Positions 37,087-46,273 are shown, counted from the stretch's first letter. The stretch is 64,000 nt of DNA from Dyella_B jejuensis (GCF_044904675.1 NZ_JADIKJ010000007.1:62001-126000), one strand, 5' to 3'. Translations and numbers: made by a program. The notes: generated by a model not told the origin, from the letters alone.

Positions 37087-37146
37087 CGCATGGCGCCCAC
37101 GCGACGCTAACCCGCAGGGCGGGTCTGTGTGTGCCGGGGGCGTTAC

Positions 37147-37190
37147 CACTTTAGTCGTGTACGGACGTACATCCCTCGCCCTGCCTTGTC
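37147..37190 (+). repeat. Second copy of the dispersed intergenic repeat
   Basis: It shares CACTT, GTCGTGTACGGA, CCTCGC and CTTGTC in order with the minus strand of 31015-31055. The terminal inverted repeats of the first copy are not conserved here. Confidence 0.5.
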
Positions 37191-37377
37191 GAACAAACAA
37201 CACTCGGCGGACCACGCGAACAATGCGGACAAGCCCCAAGTGTCGACAGCCGGATTGCAGCGCGGCTTTTTGTCGCTCCTGGCCCATGCCCCTCTCCCAT
37301 TGTGAGCGCTCGGGGGCAACCTCTATACTCGGGTGAATACGTTGCATGCATCCGCTGGAACCGTGGGGATCCTCTTG

Positions 37378-37704
37378 ATGACTCGATTGCAATTGTTTGG
37401 CCTGGCTGCCGCCGCCGTCCTGTTCTGCGTGGGTACCGCCCAGGCCAACGGCGACAAGGCCAATGGCCGGACGCTCGTGTATACCTGTAATGGCTGCCAT
37501 GGCGTGCCTGGCACCACAAATGCCTATCCGCAGTACCCGGTTCCGAAAATCGCCGGCCAGAACGAGCAGTACATCATCAGCGCGCTGCATGAGTACAAAT
37601 CGGGCGATCGCACGCATCCGACCATGATGGCGCAGGCGCAGAGCCTCTCCGACCAGGAGATCGAGGACATTGCCGCCTACCTGTCCAGCATTACTCCGAA
37701 GTAA
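37378..37704 (+). CDS. Monohaem class I cytochrome c (first of two)
   Basis: 108 residues from ATG 37378 with GGGGAT upstream: signal peptide (LFGLAAAAVLFCVGTAQA), the haem site CNGCH, and SLSDQEIEDIAAYLSSI, the usual cytochrome c C-terminal helix. The axial Met lies in HPTMMAQAQ. It is a periplasmic electron carrier of the c4/c5-like type. A related cytochrome follows 35 bases later, probably by tandem duplication. Confidence 0.9.
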   Translation: MTRLQLFGLAAAAVLFCVGTAQANGDKANGRTLVYTCNGCHGVPGTTNAYPQYPVPKIAGQNEQYIISALHEYKSGDRTHPTMMAQAQSLSDQEIEDIAAYLSSITPK

Positions 37705-37739
37705 TCGGTCACCGTCATTCCATTGGGGATTGAACCTGC

Positions 37740-38090
37740 ATGAAACGCGCGTTTACGCTGCTCTCGTTCGGTATGGCCCTCGCGCTGGCTTCGGCTCCGC
37801 TGCTTGCCAGCGGTAATGTCGACAACGGCAAGACCAAGGCGGCTGCCTGCTTTGCTTGCCATGGCGCGGATGGCAATGCGGTCGATCCGCAATATCCCCG
37901 CCTCGCCGGACAGTACAACGAGTACATCCAGCAGGCACTTCACGAATACAAGGATGGCCGCCGCAACAATCCCATCATGAAAGGTTTTGCCGGCACGCTT
38001 TCCGATCAGGATATCGAGGACGTCGCCGCGTACTTTTCGTCGCTGCCGACCAAGCTCGATACGTTGAAAGGCCATATCCAGGGCGATTGA
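37740..38090 (+). CDS. Monohaem class I cytochrome c (second of two)
   Basis: 116 residues: signal peptide (LLSFGMALALASAPLLASG), haem site CFACH, PRLAGQYNEYIQQALHEYKD and axial Met in NNPIMKGFAG. The body is similar to the preceding cytochrome (both share LHEYK, SDQ-IED-AAY). The two together resemble a split dihaem c4. The operon ends at the terminator 38144-38173. Confidence 0.92.
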   Translation: MKRAFTLLSFGMALALASAPLLASGNVDNGKTKAAACFACHGADGNAVDPQYPRLAGQYNEYIQQALHEYKDGRRNNPIMKGFAGTLSDQDIEDVAAYFSSLPTKLDTLKGHIQGD

Positions 38091-38143
38091 GCACCACGGC
38101 ACGCGGTCTCGCACCACGCACCAATGCAGCGTGCGTGAAAAGG

Positions 38144-38173
38144 AAAAGCCCGCCATGTCTGTTGCGGGCTTTT
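38144..38173 (+). terminator. Rho-independent terminator after the cytochrome pair
   Basis: AAAAGCCCGC, a 10-nt loop and GCGGGCTTTT form a 10-bp stem, followed by CTGCTTTT. Confidence 0.8.
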
Positions 38174-38218
38174 CTGCTTTTGCATGATCATCCACGCTGA
38201 TTGCCTGGAGACTATGCC

Positions 38219-38386
38219 ATGGGTTGCCTGCCCCTTCCTGTCCTGTTTTTGCTCGGCGCGTTCATTGGTCGCGCGTTCTGGGGCAACAACGGCATGCTGT
38301 GGGGTTCGGGCATCGGCCTGGCGACTGGCCTGCTTTCGGCCGGCGCCTTCATCTGGCTTTTGCGCAGCGACAGGAACAAGAAATAG
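38219..38386 (+). CDS. Small two-helix membrane protein
   Basis: 55 residues from ATG 38219 (GGAG 9 nt upstream): PLPVLFLLGAFIGRAFWG, a Gly-rich turn, then IGLATGLLSAGAFIWLL and a basic tail (RSDRNKK). It is predicted to be an inner-membrane hairpin. The function is unknown. Confidence 0.6.
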   Translation: MGCLPLPVLFLLGAFIGRAFWGNNGMLWGSGIGLATGLLSAGAFIWLLRSDRNKK

Positions 38387-38446
38387 CGGCGCAACGTTCG
38401 CAGCGATACATTCCACGATGACCCTGCCAGACAGCAGGGGCCGGCA

Positions 38447-39055
38447 TCAGCCCATCGCCGACCGCCCCTCGTTCTTGCGATAGTAGGGATTGCTGCCGCC
38501 TTTGTGGTCGGTCGCATCGCGCACTTCGGTGATTTCCGGCACGCGCTCGCGCAAGGTCTTCTCGACGCCATGCTTCAGCGTGACATCGACCATGCCACAA
38601 CCATGGCAGCCACCACCGAACTGCAACACGACCACGCCATCGGCATCGATCTCCAGCAGGCTTACGCGGCCACCGTGCGCCGCGATACGCGGGTTCACCT
38701 CGGCATCGAGCACGTAACGCACCCGCTCGACCAGGCCTGCTTCCATACCCGGCAGCTCGCCCTTGATCTTCGGCGCGCGGATATTGAGCTGGCCGCCGGT
38801 CTGGCTGGGTTCGAAATCGATGGTGGCGCCTTCCAGCCACATCGCGCTCTCGCCCTCGATGTGGAAATCAAAGCCCTTGCATTCGACCGTCCACTCGCCG
38901 CCGGCAAGCTCCTGCGGCTCGCAGAATTCCAGCTCGCAGTCAGCCGCCGGCGTGCCCGCCGCGATAACGCGCAGGCGAATGCCCAGGCCATCGCTGCCCT
39001 GTTGCGAGAGAAGGCGCAGGAAATGCTGCTGCGCACGCTCGGAAATCTCGATCAT
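38447..39055 (-). CDS. nfuA: Fe-S biogenesis protein NfuA
   Basis: NfuA carries and delivers 4Fe-4S clusters. The N-terminal part is a degenerate A-type domain (MIEISERAQQHFLRLLSQQG), and the C-terminal Nfu domain has the cluster-binding C-x-x-C in GGGCHGCGM. 202 residues from ATG 39055 with GGAG 6 nt upstream. It stands alone. Confidence 0.94.
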   Translation of the reverse strand: MIEISERAQQHFLRLLSQQGSDGLGIRLRVIAAGTPAADCELEFCEPQELAGGEWTVECKGFDFHIEGESAMWLEGATIDFEPSQTGGQLNIRAPKIKGELPGMEAGLVERVRYVLDAEVNPRIAAHGGRVSLLEIDADGVVVLQFGGGCHGCGMVDVTLKHGVEKTLRERVPEITEVRDATDHKGGSNPYYRKNEGRSAMG

Positions 39056-39193
39056 GCTTGCTCCAAAAACCATCGTCATGCCCGCTCGCCGGGCTATACC
39101 GAACCATTTTAGTCCTGTTTCGCGCCGAATGTTCGAGGTCCGCTTTTTCGCGTACAGTTTCGACGCTTTAGCGAACGACTACAGGAGATCGCC

Positions 39194-39535
39194 ATGAATG
39201 CCCTTCCGCTATCCGTCCAGCACTGCCAGCCCCGCAAGGGCAAGGAACATGCGTTGGATGAGGCGGCCATCGCCGCGTTGCTGCCATTGGTGCCCGGCTG
39301 GAAACTGAGCGGACAAGGCGATGCGCTGGCGAAAGATTACCGCTTCGAGAATTTCCATCAGACGCTGGGGTTCATCAACGCGGTGGGCTTCATGGCCAAC
39401 CACGAGGACCATCATCCGGATATGGAAGCCGGCTACGGTCATTGCAAGCTGCAATGGTCGACTCACGATGTGGGTGGGTTATCGCTGAACGATTTCATCT
39501 GCGCAGCGCGCGTCGACGCCCTGCTCGCACGTTGA
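39194..39535 (+). CDS. phhB: 4a-hydroxytetrahydrobiopterin dehydratase
   Basis: PhhB recycles the pterin cofactor of phenylalanine hydroxylase. The 113-residue protein has the family signature FMANHEDHHPDMEAGYGHC with its catalytic His residues. AGGAGATCGCC precedes the start. Its stop overlaps the TTG start of the next gene by 2 bases. No phenylalanine hydroxylase gene is in the window. Confidence 0.93.
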   Translation: MNALPLSVQHCQPRKGKEHALDEAAIAALLPLVPGWKLSGQGDALAKDYRFENFHQTLGFINAVGFMANHEDHHPDMEAGYGHCKLQWSTHDVGGLSLNDFICAARVDALLAR

Positions 39536-41043
39536 ACGATCCGCGGCGCGCAAGCACGGCGTTGGCTTGCATCAGCTACGTGCTGGCCGCCATCGCGCTA
39601 TGCATTGCGCTGGGCTGGCTGGCAGCTCGCATCACCGCATCGCAATTGCTCGATCAGGCGCAACAGCAATTGGCCTGCATCGAAAATGGCCAGCCGCTCT
39701 GGCACTGGCGCCTGCAGCGGCCGCACGACTTGATCGCCGGACGCGCCTTCGGCAACGCCCGTCTCGCGCGTGATGGCGGCATGCTGGCGATCACCAGCAT
39801 GGACGGCACAGCGTTCGAACTCGGCCTGCCGATCGCCTGGTCGCTGGATCTGGCGCACTGGCCCATCTTGGAGCTCTCCATGCAGAGCGACGCGCACGGA
39901 ACGCTCGGACTGGTCCGGCAGGACAATGAGACATCGGCGTGCGTGGCATTGGCAGCTGCGCCATTGACGCCTGGCATGCGCGTCCTGCGGCTCGACATGC
40001 GCCAGCTTTCATGGCGAAGCGCGCAGGGAATGGCGTGTCCAGCGCCCGGCGTCGTGCGGATGCTGCGCCTGCGCGTGCAGATCCCGGCCGGAACGACCTT
40101 GCGCATCGCGTCTGCCGCGCTCCTGGCGGCCGAACCAATACCGCACGCGCAAAACATGGCGCTCGACCTGCCAGCTGGCGCCACGGAAGACGATGTAGAG
40201 CATATTGCTACACGCGCACAAACCTGGCCTGCACCCGTCTTCCGCTTACCGGCCGGTATCAGCGCGGATAGAATGCTGGCTCTGCGCGATCAACTGCGTG
40301 CCCATTGGCCAGCAGCACTGATCGTGCCCGCAGGCGCCAACCCGCAGGCTGCAAGACCCGCCCGTTCATATCCGCTGACGGCATGGGCTGCCTGTGTTGT
40401 TTATTGGCTGGCCCTGGCCGGATTGCTGCTCAATCCGATAAAGGGGCCGCTGCGCCCCTGGCTGGAAGTCGCCGGCTGCCTGGGCGGACCTTTGTGGCTG
40501 GTCATCGGCCTGCACTGGGGGCTCCATCCAAGCCTGTCCGGCATGTTCGCCTTTGCAGGCGGATTGGCGTTTGCGTTGGCGATCGAGCGACGGCACCTGC
40601 CCCGATTGTGGCGCTGGCCCGCCACATGGCGGGTCTGGCTATGGCCGCTCGCGCCAGTGCCGGTGGCCGCCGGGCTGATCATATTTTGGGGCCATCGGCT
40701 CCAGCCGCTGGCCCCGGTGCATGCGTTCACTTATTTCGGCTGGGCCTGGCTGCAGCAATGGCTGATGCTGGTGGTGTTGATGCAGCGCTTCGAACGGATG
40801 GGGCCGCGGCCGGGCTGGGCCGTCATCGCCATCGCAACGACGTTTGCTCTGCTGCACACGCCTAATGGCCTGTTGATGCAATGCTGCTTCGTGGCCGAAC
40901 TGTGGTGGGCGCGCTGCTTTCTCCGCTCACGCACTGTGCTGCCCATTGCACTGGCCCATGCGGCGTGTGCCCTGCTGGCCGAATCCGGGCTGGTCGGCGG
41001 AACATTGCGCTCGCTGGAGGTCAGCGCGCGCTTCTTCCTCTAG
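39532..41043 (+). CDS. CPBP-like multi-pass membrane protein
   Basis: About 503 residues if translation starts at TTG 39532, which overlaps the phhB stop; GTG near 39582 or ATG 39454 are alternatives and none has a good ribosome site. An N-terminal helix is followed by a large soluble region (about residues 40-280), then eight or so helices. The last helices resemble the CPBP/Rce1 intramembrane protease region: WLQQWLMLVVLMQRF, FALLHTPNGLL and LPIALAHAACALL. The glutamate pair of the usual E-E-x-x-x-R motif is replaced by Gln-Gln, so catalysis is doubtful. Its 3' end overlaps the convergent rluC by 23 bases. Confidence 0.7.
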   Translation: MNDPRRASTALACISYVLAAIALCIALGWLAARITASQLLDQAQQQLACIENGQPLWHWRLQRPHDLIAGRAFGNARLARDGGMLAITSMDGTAFELGLPIAWSLDLAHWPILELSMQSDAHGTLGLVRQDNETSACVALAAAPLTPGMRVLRLDMRQLSWRSAQGMACPAPGVVRMLRLRVQIPAGTTLRIASAALLAAEPIPHAQNMALDLPAGATEDDVEHIATRAQTWPAPVFRLPAGISADRMLALRDQLRAHWPAALIVPAGANPQAARPARSYPLTAWAACVVYWLALAGLLLNPIKGPLRPWLEVAGCLGGPLWLVIGLHWGLHPSLSGMFAFAGGLAFALAIERRHLPRLWRWPATWRVWLWPLAPVPVAAGLIIFWGHRLQPLAPVHAFTYFGWAWLQQWLMLVVLMQRFERMGPRPGWAVIAIATTFALLHTPNGLLMQCCFVAELWWARCFLRSRTVLPIALAHAACALLAESGLVGGTLRSLEVSARFFL

Positions 41044-41986
41044 CAGCAAGCTCATCCAGGAACAGCTTGAGGTCTTCCGGCAGCGGTGCCGAGAAGCCGT
41101 AGGCCCGCCCTTCGAGTTCGAATGCCATATGCGAGGCATGCAGGAACAAGCGATGCAGTCCCCGTTCGCGGAAGCGCTTGTTGGCGTCCCGATCGCCGTA
41201 TTTGGCGTCGCCGGCCAACGGATGGCCGACATGCGCGGCATGCACGCGGATCTGGTGCGTGCGGCCGGTGCCTAGCGTGGCCTGCATCAGGCGCGCGCCG
41301 GGGTATTGCTCCATCTCGCGAAAGAAGGTGAGCGACGGCTTGCCCCCTTCGGACACGCGCACCATCCGCTCGCCGCCCTGCAGGATCGATTTCTGCAACG
41401 GCGCATTCACATCGAAACGTGCTTTGGACGGGTGACCCACCATCAGACATAAATATTGCTTGGTGACCTCGCCCGCGCGAATCGCCGCCTGCAGGCCGGT
41501 GAGGCCGGCGCGCGTGCGGGCAAACACCAGCACGCCGCTGGTATCGCGGTCCAAGCGGTGGACCAGCTCCAAATGGTCCTTGGGCCGGGCCTGGCGCAGC
41601 AGTTCGATCGCCCCGTGACTGACCCCGCTGCCGCCATGACTGGCCATGCCGGTCGGCTTGTCCATGACCAGGAAGTGCTTGTCTTCGAAGATCACCGCGT
41701 CGGCCGCCGCCGCGATGGCCCCTTGCGAAGCGCCCTGTTCCTGGCGCTCGGCCACCCGCACGGGGGGAATGCGCAGCATGTCGCCCTGGCTGAGACGGGT
41801 GTCGGGCTTGGCCCGCTTGCCGTTGACCCGTACCTGGCCGGTGCGCAAAAGCCGGTAAATCATGCTCTTGGGCACGCCCTTGAGCAGGGTTACCAGGGCG
41901 TTGTCGATACGCTGTCCGTCTCGCTCCGGACCGATCTCGAGTTGACGCACCCCTTGAGGTACATCGGGGGAAGTTGCCGTCTGCAT
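41021..41986 (-). CDS. rluC: 23S rRNA pseudouridine synthase RluC
   Basis: RluC modifies uridines 955, 2504 and 2580 of 23S rRNA in E. coli. An N-terminal S4 domain (MIYRLLRTGQVRVNGKRAK) precedes the RluA-type catalytic domain, with the Asp in HRLDRDTSGVLVFAR and the GRTHQIRVHAAH motif. 321 residues. It is divergent from rne, the order found in many gammaproteobacteria. Confidence 0.93.
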   Translation of the reverse strand: MQTATSPDVPQGVRQLEIGPERDGQRIDNALVTLLKGVPKSMIYRLLRTGQVRVNGKRAKPDTRLSQGDMLRIPPVRVAERQEQGASQGAIAAAADAVIFEDKHFLVMDKPTGMASHGGSGVSHGAIELLRQARPKDHLELVHRLDRDTSGVLVFARTRAGLTGLQAAIRAGEVTKQYLCLMVGHPSKARFDVNAPLQKSILQGGERMVRVSEGGKPSLTFFREMEQYPGARLMQATLGTGRTHQIRVHAAHVGHPLAGDAKYGDRDANKRFRERGLHRLFLHASHMAFELEGRAYGFSAPLPEDLKLFLDELAARGRSAR

Positions 41987-42322
41987 TGAAAAAAACCTGG
42001 GGTGAGAGGATACTCGTACAGCGCTCAGCCCGGTCCGCCGACATTGCAGTAAGGACCAGGCGCCTGCCCGTTACGCCGGCGAGGTTTGAGCCGGCCGCCC
42101 TTTGGCAGCCGGTGGAAAACACCCTTTCATCGTAACGGTTCGGTAGTCGCTTGTCCGGTCCGTGTATGCAGACAGGCACAGCGGCGTGCGTGCCACGAAT
42201 CACCCGGTATCGGGAACGGTGCCGTTTATTTTGCCGCTTACCGCAGCGGCGCGATCCCCGGACAGGCCGCCAAGCCAGGCGCCACCGCGGCGCGCGACGC
42301 GCGGCCAAGCCGAGGAATCACA
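41987..42322 (+). other. Long rne leader and divergent promoter region
   Basis: The 336 bases between rluC and rne hold no gene. In enterobacteria the rne 5' UTR is long and mediates autoregulation by RNase E cleavage; the length here is compatible with that. I did not identify the E. coli hp2-type hairpin. Confidence 0.4.
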
Positions 42323-45300
42323 ATGAAAAGAATGCTGATCAACGCAACTCAGCGTGAAGAGTTGCGTGTGGCCATCGTGGATGGCCAAACCCTTTACGAC
42401 CTAGATATCGAAATCCCCTCCCGCGAACAGAAAAAGGCCAATATCTATAAAGGCCGCATCACTCGCGTCGAACAATCCCTCGAAGCCTGCTTTATCGACT
42501 ACGGCGCCGAACGCCACGGTTTCCTGCCGCTGAAGGAGATCGCCCGCGAGTACTTCACGCCGGGCCTGGATCCTTACAAATCCAATATCCGCGAGCTGCT
42601 GAAGGAAGGCCAGGAAGTCGTCGTCCAGGTCGAGAAAGAGGAGCGCGGCAACAAGGGCGCCGCCCTGACCACCTACATCAGCCTGGCCGGTCGCTACATG
42701 GTGCTGATGCCGAACAACCCGAAGGCCGGCGGCGTTTCCCGCCGGATCGAGGGCGAAGACCGGCAGGCACTCAAGGAAGCCCTGGAACACCTGAAGGTGC
42801 CGGACGATGTCGGCCTGATCGTGCGCACCGCCGGCATGGGCCGCGATGCCGAAGAACTGCAATGGGACCTCGATTACCTGCTGCAGTTGTGGAAGGCTAT
42901 CTCCCAGGCCGCCAGCTCCCAGAAGGCGCCGTTCCTGATCTACCAGGAATCGAAGCTGTTCATCCGCGCCTTGCGCGACTACCTGCGCAACGACATCGGC
43001 GAGATCCTGATCGACGAGGAATCGCTCTATAACGATGCCCGCGAATTCGTGCAGCAGGTCATGCCCAACGCCCTGCGCAAGCTCAAGCTGTACAAGGACG
43101 ACACCCCGCTGTTCTCGCGCTACCAGATCGAAACGCAGATCGAGAGCGCCTTCGACCGCAGCGTGCGCCTGCCTTCCGGCGGGTCGATCGTGATCGACCA
43201 GACCGAAGCGCTGACTGCGATCGACATCAACTCCTCCAAGGCCACCAAGGGCGGCGATATCGAGGAGACGGCGTTCAATACCAACTTGGAGGCGGCGACA
43301 GAAATCGCCCGCCAGTTGCGCATCCGTGATGCCGGCGGCCTGATCGTGATCGACTTCATCGACATGGACAGCCCCAAGCACCAGCGCGAGGTCGAGGAAC
43401 GCCTGAAGGAAGCGTCCAAGCTGGACCGTGCCCGCATTCAGACTGGCCGCATCTCCCGTTTTGGGCTGATGGAAATGTCCCGCCAGCGCCTGCGCCCGTC
43501 GCTGGGCGAAGCCACCCAGATCGTCTGCCCGCGCTGCGAAGGCCATGGCCATGTCCGTGGCGTCGAATCGCTGGCACTGTCGACACTGCGCCTGATCGAA
43601 GAGCACGCCATGAAGGACAACACCGGCCAGGTGCTGGTGCAGGCGCCACCGAGCGTGGCCAACTTCATGCTTAACGAAAAGCGTGCCAGCGTGGTCGAGA
43701 TCGAGCTGCGCAACAAAGTGCATGTGGTGATCGTGGCGGACGACAAGCTCGAAACGCCGCACATCGAAATCCAGCGCATCCGCGAGGCGGATATGGGCGA
43801 GCACAGCAAGCCCAGCTATGAGCGCCTTACCGCCGAAGAAACCAATGTAGTGCGCAAGATGGGTCAGATGCTGGGCAGCAGCGAGCAGCCGGCTGTCAGC
43901 GGAATCGTTCCCTCCAGCCCGGCGCCGATCCGCGAGGAAACGCCAGAGGCGGCAGCGCCCGTCGCTGTCCAGGCACCGAAGCGCCAGCCGGTGGCGGCCC
44001 CTGCCCCGGCGCCCGCTGCCAGTGGCGGTTTCCTGTCCCGCCTGTTCGGCATGTTCCGTGGCGCCGAAACCGCGGTCGCGGCGCCGGCCCCCGCTCCAGC
44101 GCCGGCCCGCAAGGAAACGCCGCGCAGTGGGAAGTCGCAAGACCCGCGCCGTACCGAGCGCGCTCGCACGGACGGACAACAACGCCAACCGCGCGATCCG
44201 CAACAGCAGCGCGGCCCCCAGGGCAAAAACCAGCAGCGTCAGCGCAATGAACAGCAGGCGCATGGGCGGCAGCAAACGCAGAACGCCAAACCCGAACGCC
44301 AACCCAAGCCCGCACACGTAGACGAAACCGCGATCCCGGAACAACGCACCAAGCCGCAGAACACGCCTGCAGCGAAGCCTCAGCAGGAACGCCAGCCGCG
44401 TCAACCGCAAGCGGAACGGGTGCCCCCGGTAAATGCAAATCCGCCCGCAGCGCCCAAGCCCTCCGAAACACCACAGCCGCAACCCGAAGCGGATGTACCT
44501 GTGCTGGCGGTGAACGAAGGCCTGGATACCTCCGTCGAAAGCCTCGAAGGCAGCCAGTCCCGCCGCCGTCGCGGCCGTCGCGGTGGCCGTCGCCGTCGCC
44601 GCCATGACGGTACGACTGCAACTGGCGCCCCGAACGAACAGATGAACGCGCAGGACGCGGATGACGAGGACCGTGAAGGCAACCATGACGCGGCCGAAGT
44701 GGTCCACGCACCGCAAGCGCAGGCCGAGCCGGCTATCGCGGCCCGCTCCGTTGCCGTAGCGCCTGCAACACCTGTGGCGGCTTCCGAATCATCGACAGAA
44801 CGTGCGGCGCCGGAAACCCCATGGAACAACCATGATCCGGTGCACCCTGTCGTTCAAACGGCTGCCGACGTGCCCGTCGAATCCGGCCGCCCCGACTCGA
44901 CGGCGAGCGAGAGCCATGCCGCCGCGCCGCTGATCGTTGCATCCGCACCGGCAACTGCTTCGTTCAACCTGCCGGTGTTGCCGCCCATTCCCGTGCGCGA
45001 AACATCGGAGGAAGGCGAATCAATGGAAGCTGTCGCGCACCAGCCTCACAATGAGGCGGCTCCCGCGCAGGCCGAAGTGGTAACGGTTACAGTGCCGCAT
45101 GACGAAGCTGCCGCAGCGAACGAGGCCAACGTCGCCACGCCACTCGAATCTTTAGTTGCTTCGAAACCTACCGCCATGGATTCCGCTGCTTCCGGGTACG
45201 CTGCCGACAAATCAGCTGTCGAACCCATGCTGGCGCCGGCGCCGTTGATCCATCAGCCGGAACAGGGCGATCTGCTATCAACACCGATCCACCCGCCTGC

Positions 45301-45400
45301 GGCAGCCCCGACGCCTCAGATACACAATGAGGAGCGACCTGCCGCACCCGAGGGCGACGAAGACCTCCCCCCGGAGCAACGCGATAGCAAGCTCCACTGA
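42323..45400 (+). CDS. rne: Ribonuclease E
   Basis: RNase E starts most mRNA decay and processes rRNA and tRNA. ATG 42323 (GAGGAATC upstream) begins MKRMLINATQREELRVAIVD. Next come the S1 domain (KANIYKGRITRVEQSLEACF), the catalytic Asp regions (LTAIDINSSKATKGGD and LIVIDFIDMDSPKHQRE) and the Zn-link C-P-R-C. The C-terminal half (about residues 530-1025) is Pro/Ala/Gln-rich with Arg clusters (SRRRRGRRGGRRRRR), the degradosome scaffold and RNA-binding part. The total length is 1025 residues. An upstream in-frame extension to 42086 is non-coding leader. Confidence 0.97.
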   Translation: MKRMLINATQREELRVAIVDGQTLYDLDIEIPSREQKKANIYKGRITRVEQSLEACFIDYGAERHGFLPLKEIAREYFTPGLDPYKSNIRELLKEGQEVVVQVEKEERGNKGAALTTYISLAGRYMVLMPNNPKAGGVSRRIEGEDRQALKEALEHLKVPDDVGLIVRTAGMGRDAEELQWDLDYLLQLWKAISQAASSQKAPFLIYQESKLFIRALRDYLRNDIGEILIDEESLYNDAREFVQQVMPNALRKLKLYKDDTPLFSRYQIETQIESAFDRSVRLPSGGSIVIDQTEALTAIDINSSKATKGGDIEETAFNTNLEAATEIARQLRIRDAGGLIVIDFIDMDSPKHQREVEERLKEASKLDRARIQTGRISRFGLMEMSRQRLRPSLGEATQIVCPRCEGHGHVRGVESLALSTLRLIEEHAMKDNTGQVLVQAPPSVANFMLNEKRASVVEIELRNKVHVVIVADDKLETPHIEIQRIREADMGEHSKPSYERLTAEETNVVRKMGQMLGSSEQPAVSGIVPSSPAPIREETPEAAAPVAVQAPKRQPVAAPAPAPAASGGFLSRLFGMFRGAETAVAAPAPAPAPARKETPRSGKSQDPRRTERARTDGQQRQPRDPQQQRGPQGKNQQRQRNEQQAHGRQQTQNAKPERQPKPAHVDETAIPEQRTKPQNTPAAKPQQERQPRQPQAERVPPVNANPPAAPKPSETPQPQPEADVPVLAVNEGLDTSVESLEGSQSRRRRGRRGGRRRRRHDGTTATGAPNEQMNAQDADDEDREGNHDAAEVVHAPQAQAEPAIAARSVAVAPATPVAASESSTERAAPETPWNNHDPVHPVVQTAADVPVESGRPDSTASESHAAAPLIVASAPATASFNLPVLPPIPVRETSEEGESMEAVAHQPHNEAAPAQAEVVTVTVPHDEAAAANEANVATPLESLVASKPTAMDSAASGYAADKSAVEPMLAPAPLIHQPEQGDLLSTPIHPPAAAPTPQIHNEERPAAPEGDEDLPPEQRDSKLH

Positions 45401-45432
45401 CGCTCGCCAGGCATAGCGGTACAAAACGAAAG

Positions 45433-45454
45433 GGGCCGGACAAGTGTCCGGCCC
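45433..45454. terminator. Bidirectional rho-independent terminator between rne and the regulator
   Basis: GGGCCGGACA-AG-TGTCCGGCCC is a perfect 10-bp stem, followed by TTTCTGCTT on the plus strand and TTTCGTTTT on the minus strand. Confidence 0.85.
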
Positions 45455-45483
45455 TTTCTGCTTGCTGGTGTAATCAAATTCGT

Positions 45484-46134
45484 TCAGCTGCCGACCTGAT
45501 TGTTGTGGGTATCCAACAGGCCATGCACCGTCATCAGGTGTGCGAGGCTTATGACGTGATCCACCTGTAGCTTTTCCATAAGCCGTTGCTTGTAGGTGGA
45601 CACCGTTTTCGGACTCAGATTTAGTTGTTCGCCAATGGCCGTGAGGGCCTTGCCACGTACCAGCATCATGGCTACTTCCAGCTCACGGCTGGAGAGCACA
45701 TCGAAAGGCGAGCCTTCGCCATCCAGCGTCGCCAATGCCAGCTGTTGCGCCACGGCTGGCGCCAGATAGCGCCGGCCTCCCATTACTTGACGCACGGCGT
45801 TGAGCAGCTCCTCCGCCGCACAGCTCTTGGTCAGATAACCGTGTGCGCCAGCATCCAATAGACGCTTCGGAAAACGGGCGTCGTCGACGACGGTTACAAC
45901 GATTACACGTGTAGGAAGGTTCGCTCGGGCCACACGTTCAGTCAATTCGATGCCGCTCATGCCGGGCATATGCACATCCACCAGCGCAATATGTGGCCTG
46001 GTCGCCCGGATCAGGCGCAGGCCGTCTTCGGCCGTACCCGCTTCACCGCATATGCGAATATCCGGCTGCTGTAGGATCATTCTGAAGCCGGTTCGAACAA
46101 GCTCGTGATCGTCCACGAGTACGACATCAATCAT
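45484..46134 (-). CDS. GacA/UvrY-like two-component response regulator
   Basis: 216 residues from ATG 46134 (GGAGGGG upstream). The receiver domain starts MIDVVLVDDHELVRTGF, with the phospho-acceptor Asp in HIALVDVHMPGMSG and Lys in GYLTKS. The C-terminal LuxR/NarL HTH reads LSSRELEVAMMLVRGKALTA and LSPKTVSTYKQRLMEKL. The DNA-binding part is close to GacA/UvrY, which drives small RNAs of the Csr/Rsm system. No partner kinase is adjacent. A GTAGG-N6-CCTAC site lies upstream. Confidence 0.88.
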   Translation of the reverse strand: MIDVVLVDDHELVRTGFRMILQQPDIRICGEAGTAEDGLRLIRATRPHIALVDVHMPGMSGIELTERVARANLPTRVIVVTVVDDARFPKRLLDAGAHGYLTKSCAAEELLNAVRQVMGGRRYLAPAVAQQLALATLDGEGSPFDVLSSRELEVAMMLVRGKALTAIGEQLNLSPKTVSTYKQRLMEKLQVDHVISLAHLMTVHGLLDTHNNQVGS

Positions 46135-46257
46135 TTTGCGCCCCTCCCTGGTTAGGTACTGTGCACCTGCAAAGTAGGCGTCTGGCCGACACATTGCAAG
46201 CCCGTAACCCCGCGTTCGGCAAGGACTTTCCATATAGCTCCAACGCCCACAAAACTG

Positions 46258-46273
46258 GTAGGAATTTGCCTAC
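46258..46273. promoter_or_regulatory. Inverted repeat GTAGG-N6-CCTAC, possible regulator site
   Basis: It lies 124 bases upstream of the response-regulator start and 107 bases before the divergent small gene. The 5-6-5 layout resembles GacA upstream boxes (TGTAAG-N6-CTTACA), though the bases differ. Confidence 0.35.

Larger units (their letters stand above)
36998..37377. other. Intergenic stretch with terminator and dispersed repeat
   Basis: No gene is supported in these 380 bases. They hold the TraB terminator, a short ACCCGC/GCGGGT hairpin at 37108-37122, a second copy of the dispersed repeat, and presumably the cytochrome promoter. Confidence 0.5.

Noticed and set aside
37333..37377. Upstream start for the first cytochrome
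   Set aside because: The 15 extra residues precede the signal peptide and the GGGGAT site fits ATG 37378.
42401..44716. 771-codon frame opposite rne
   Set aside because: It mirrors the RNase E coding strand and its composition is the reverse-strand image of a GC-rich gene; rne itself is certain.
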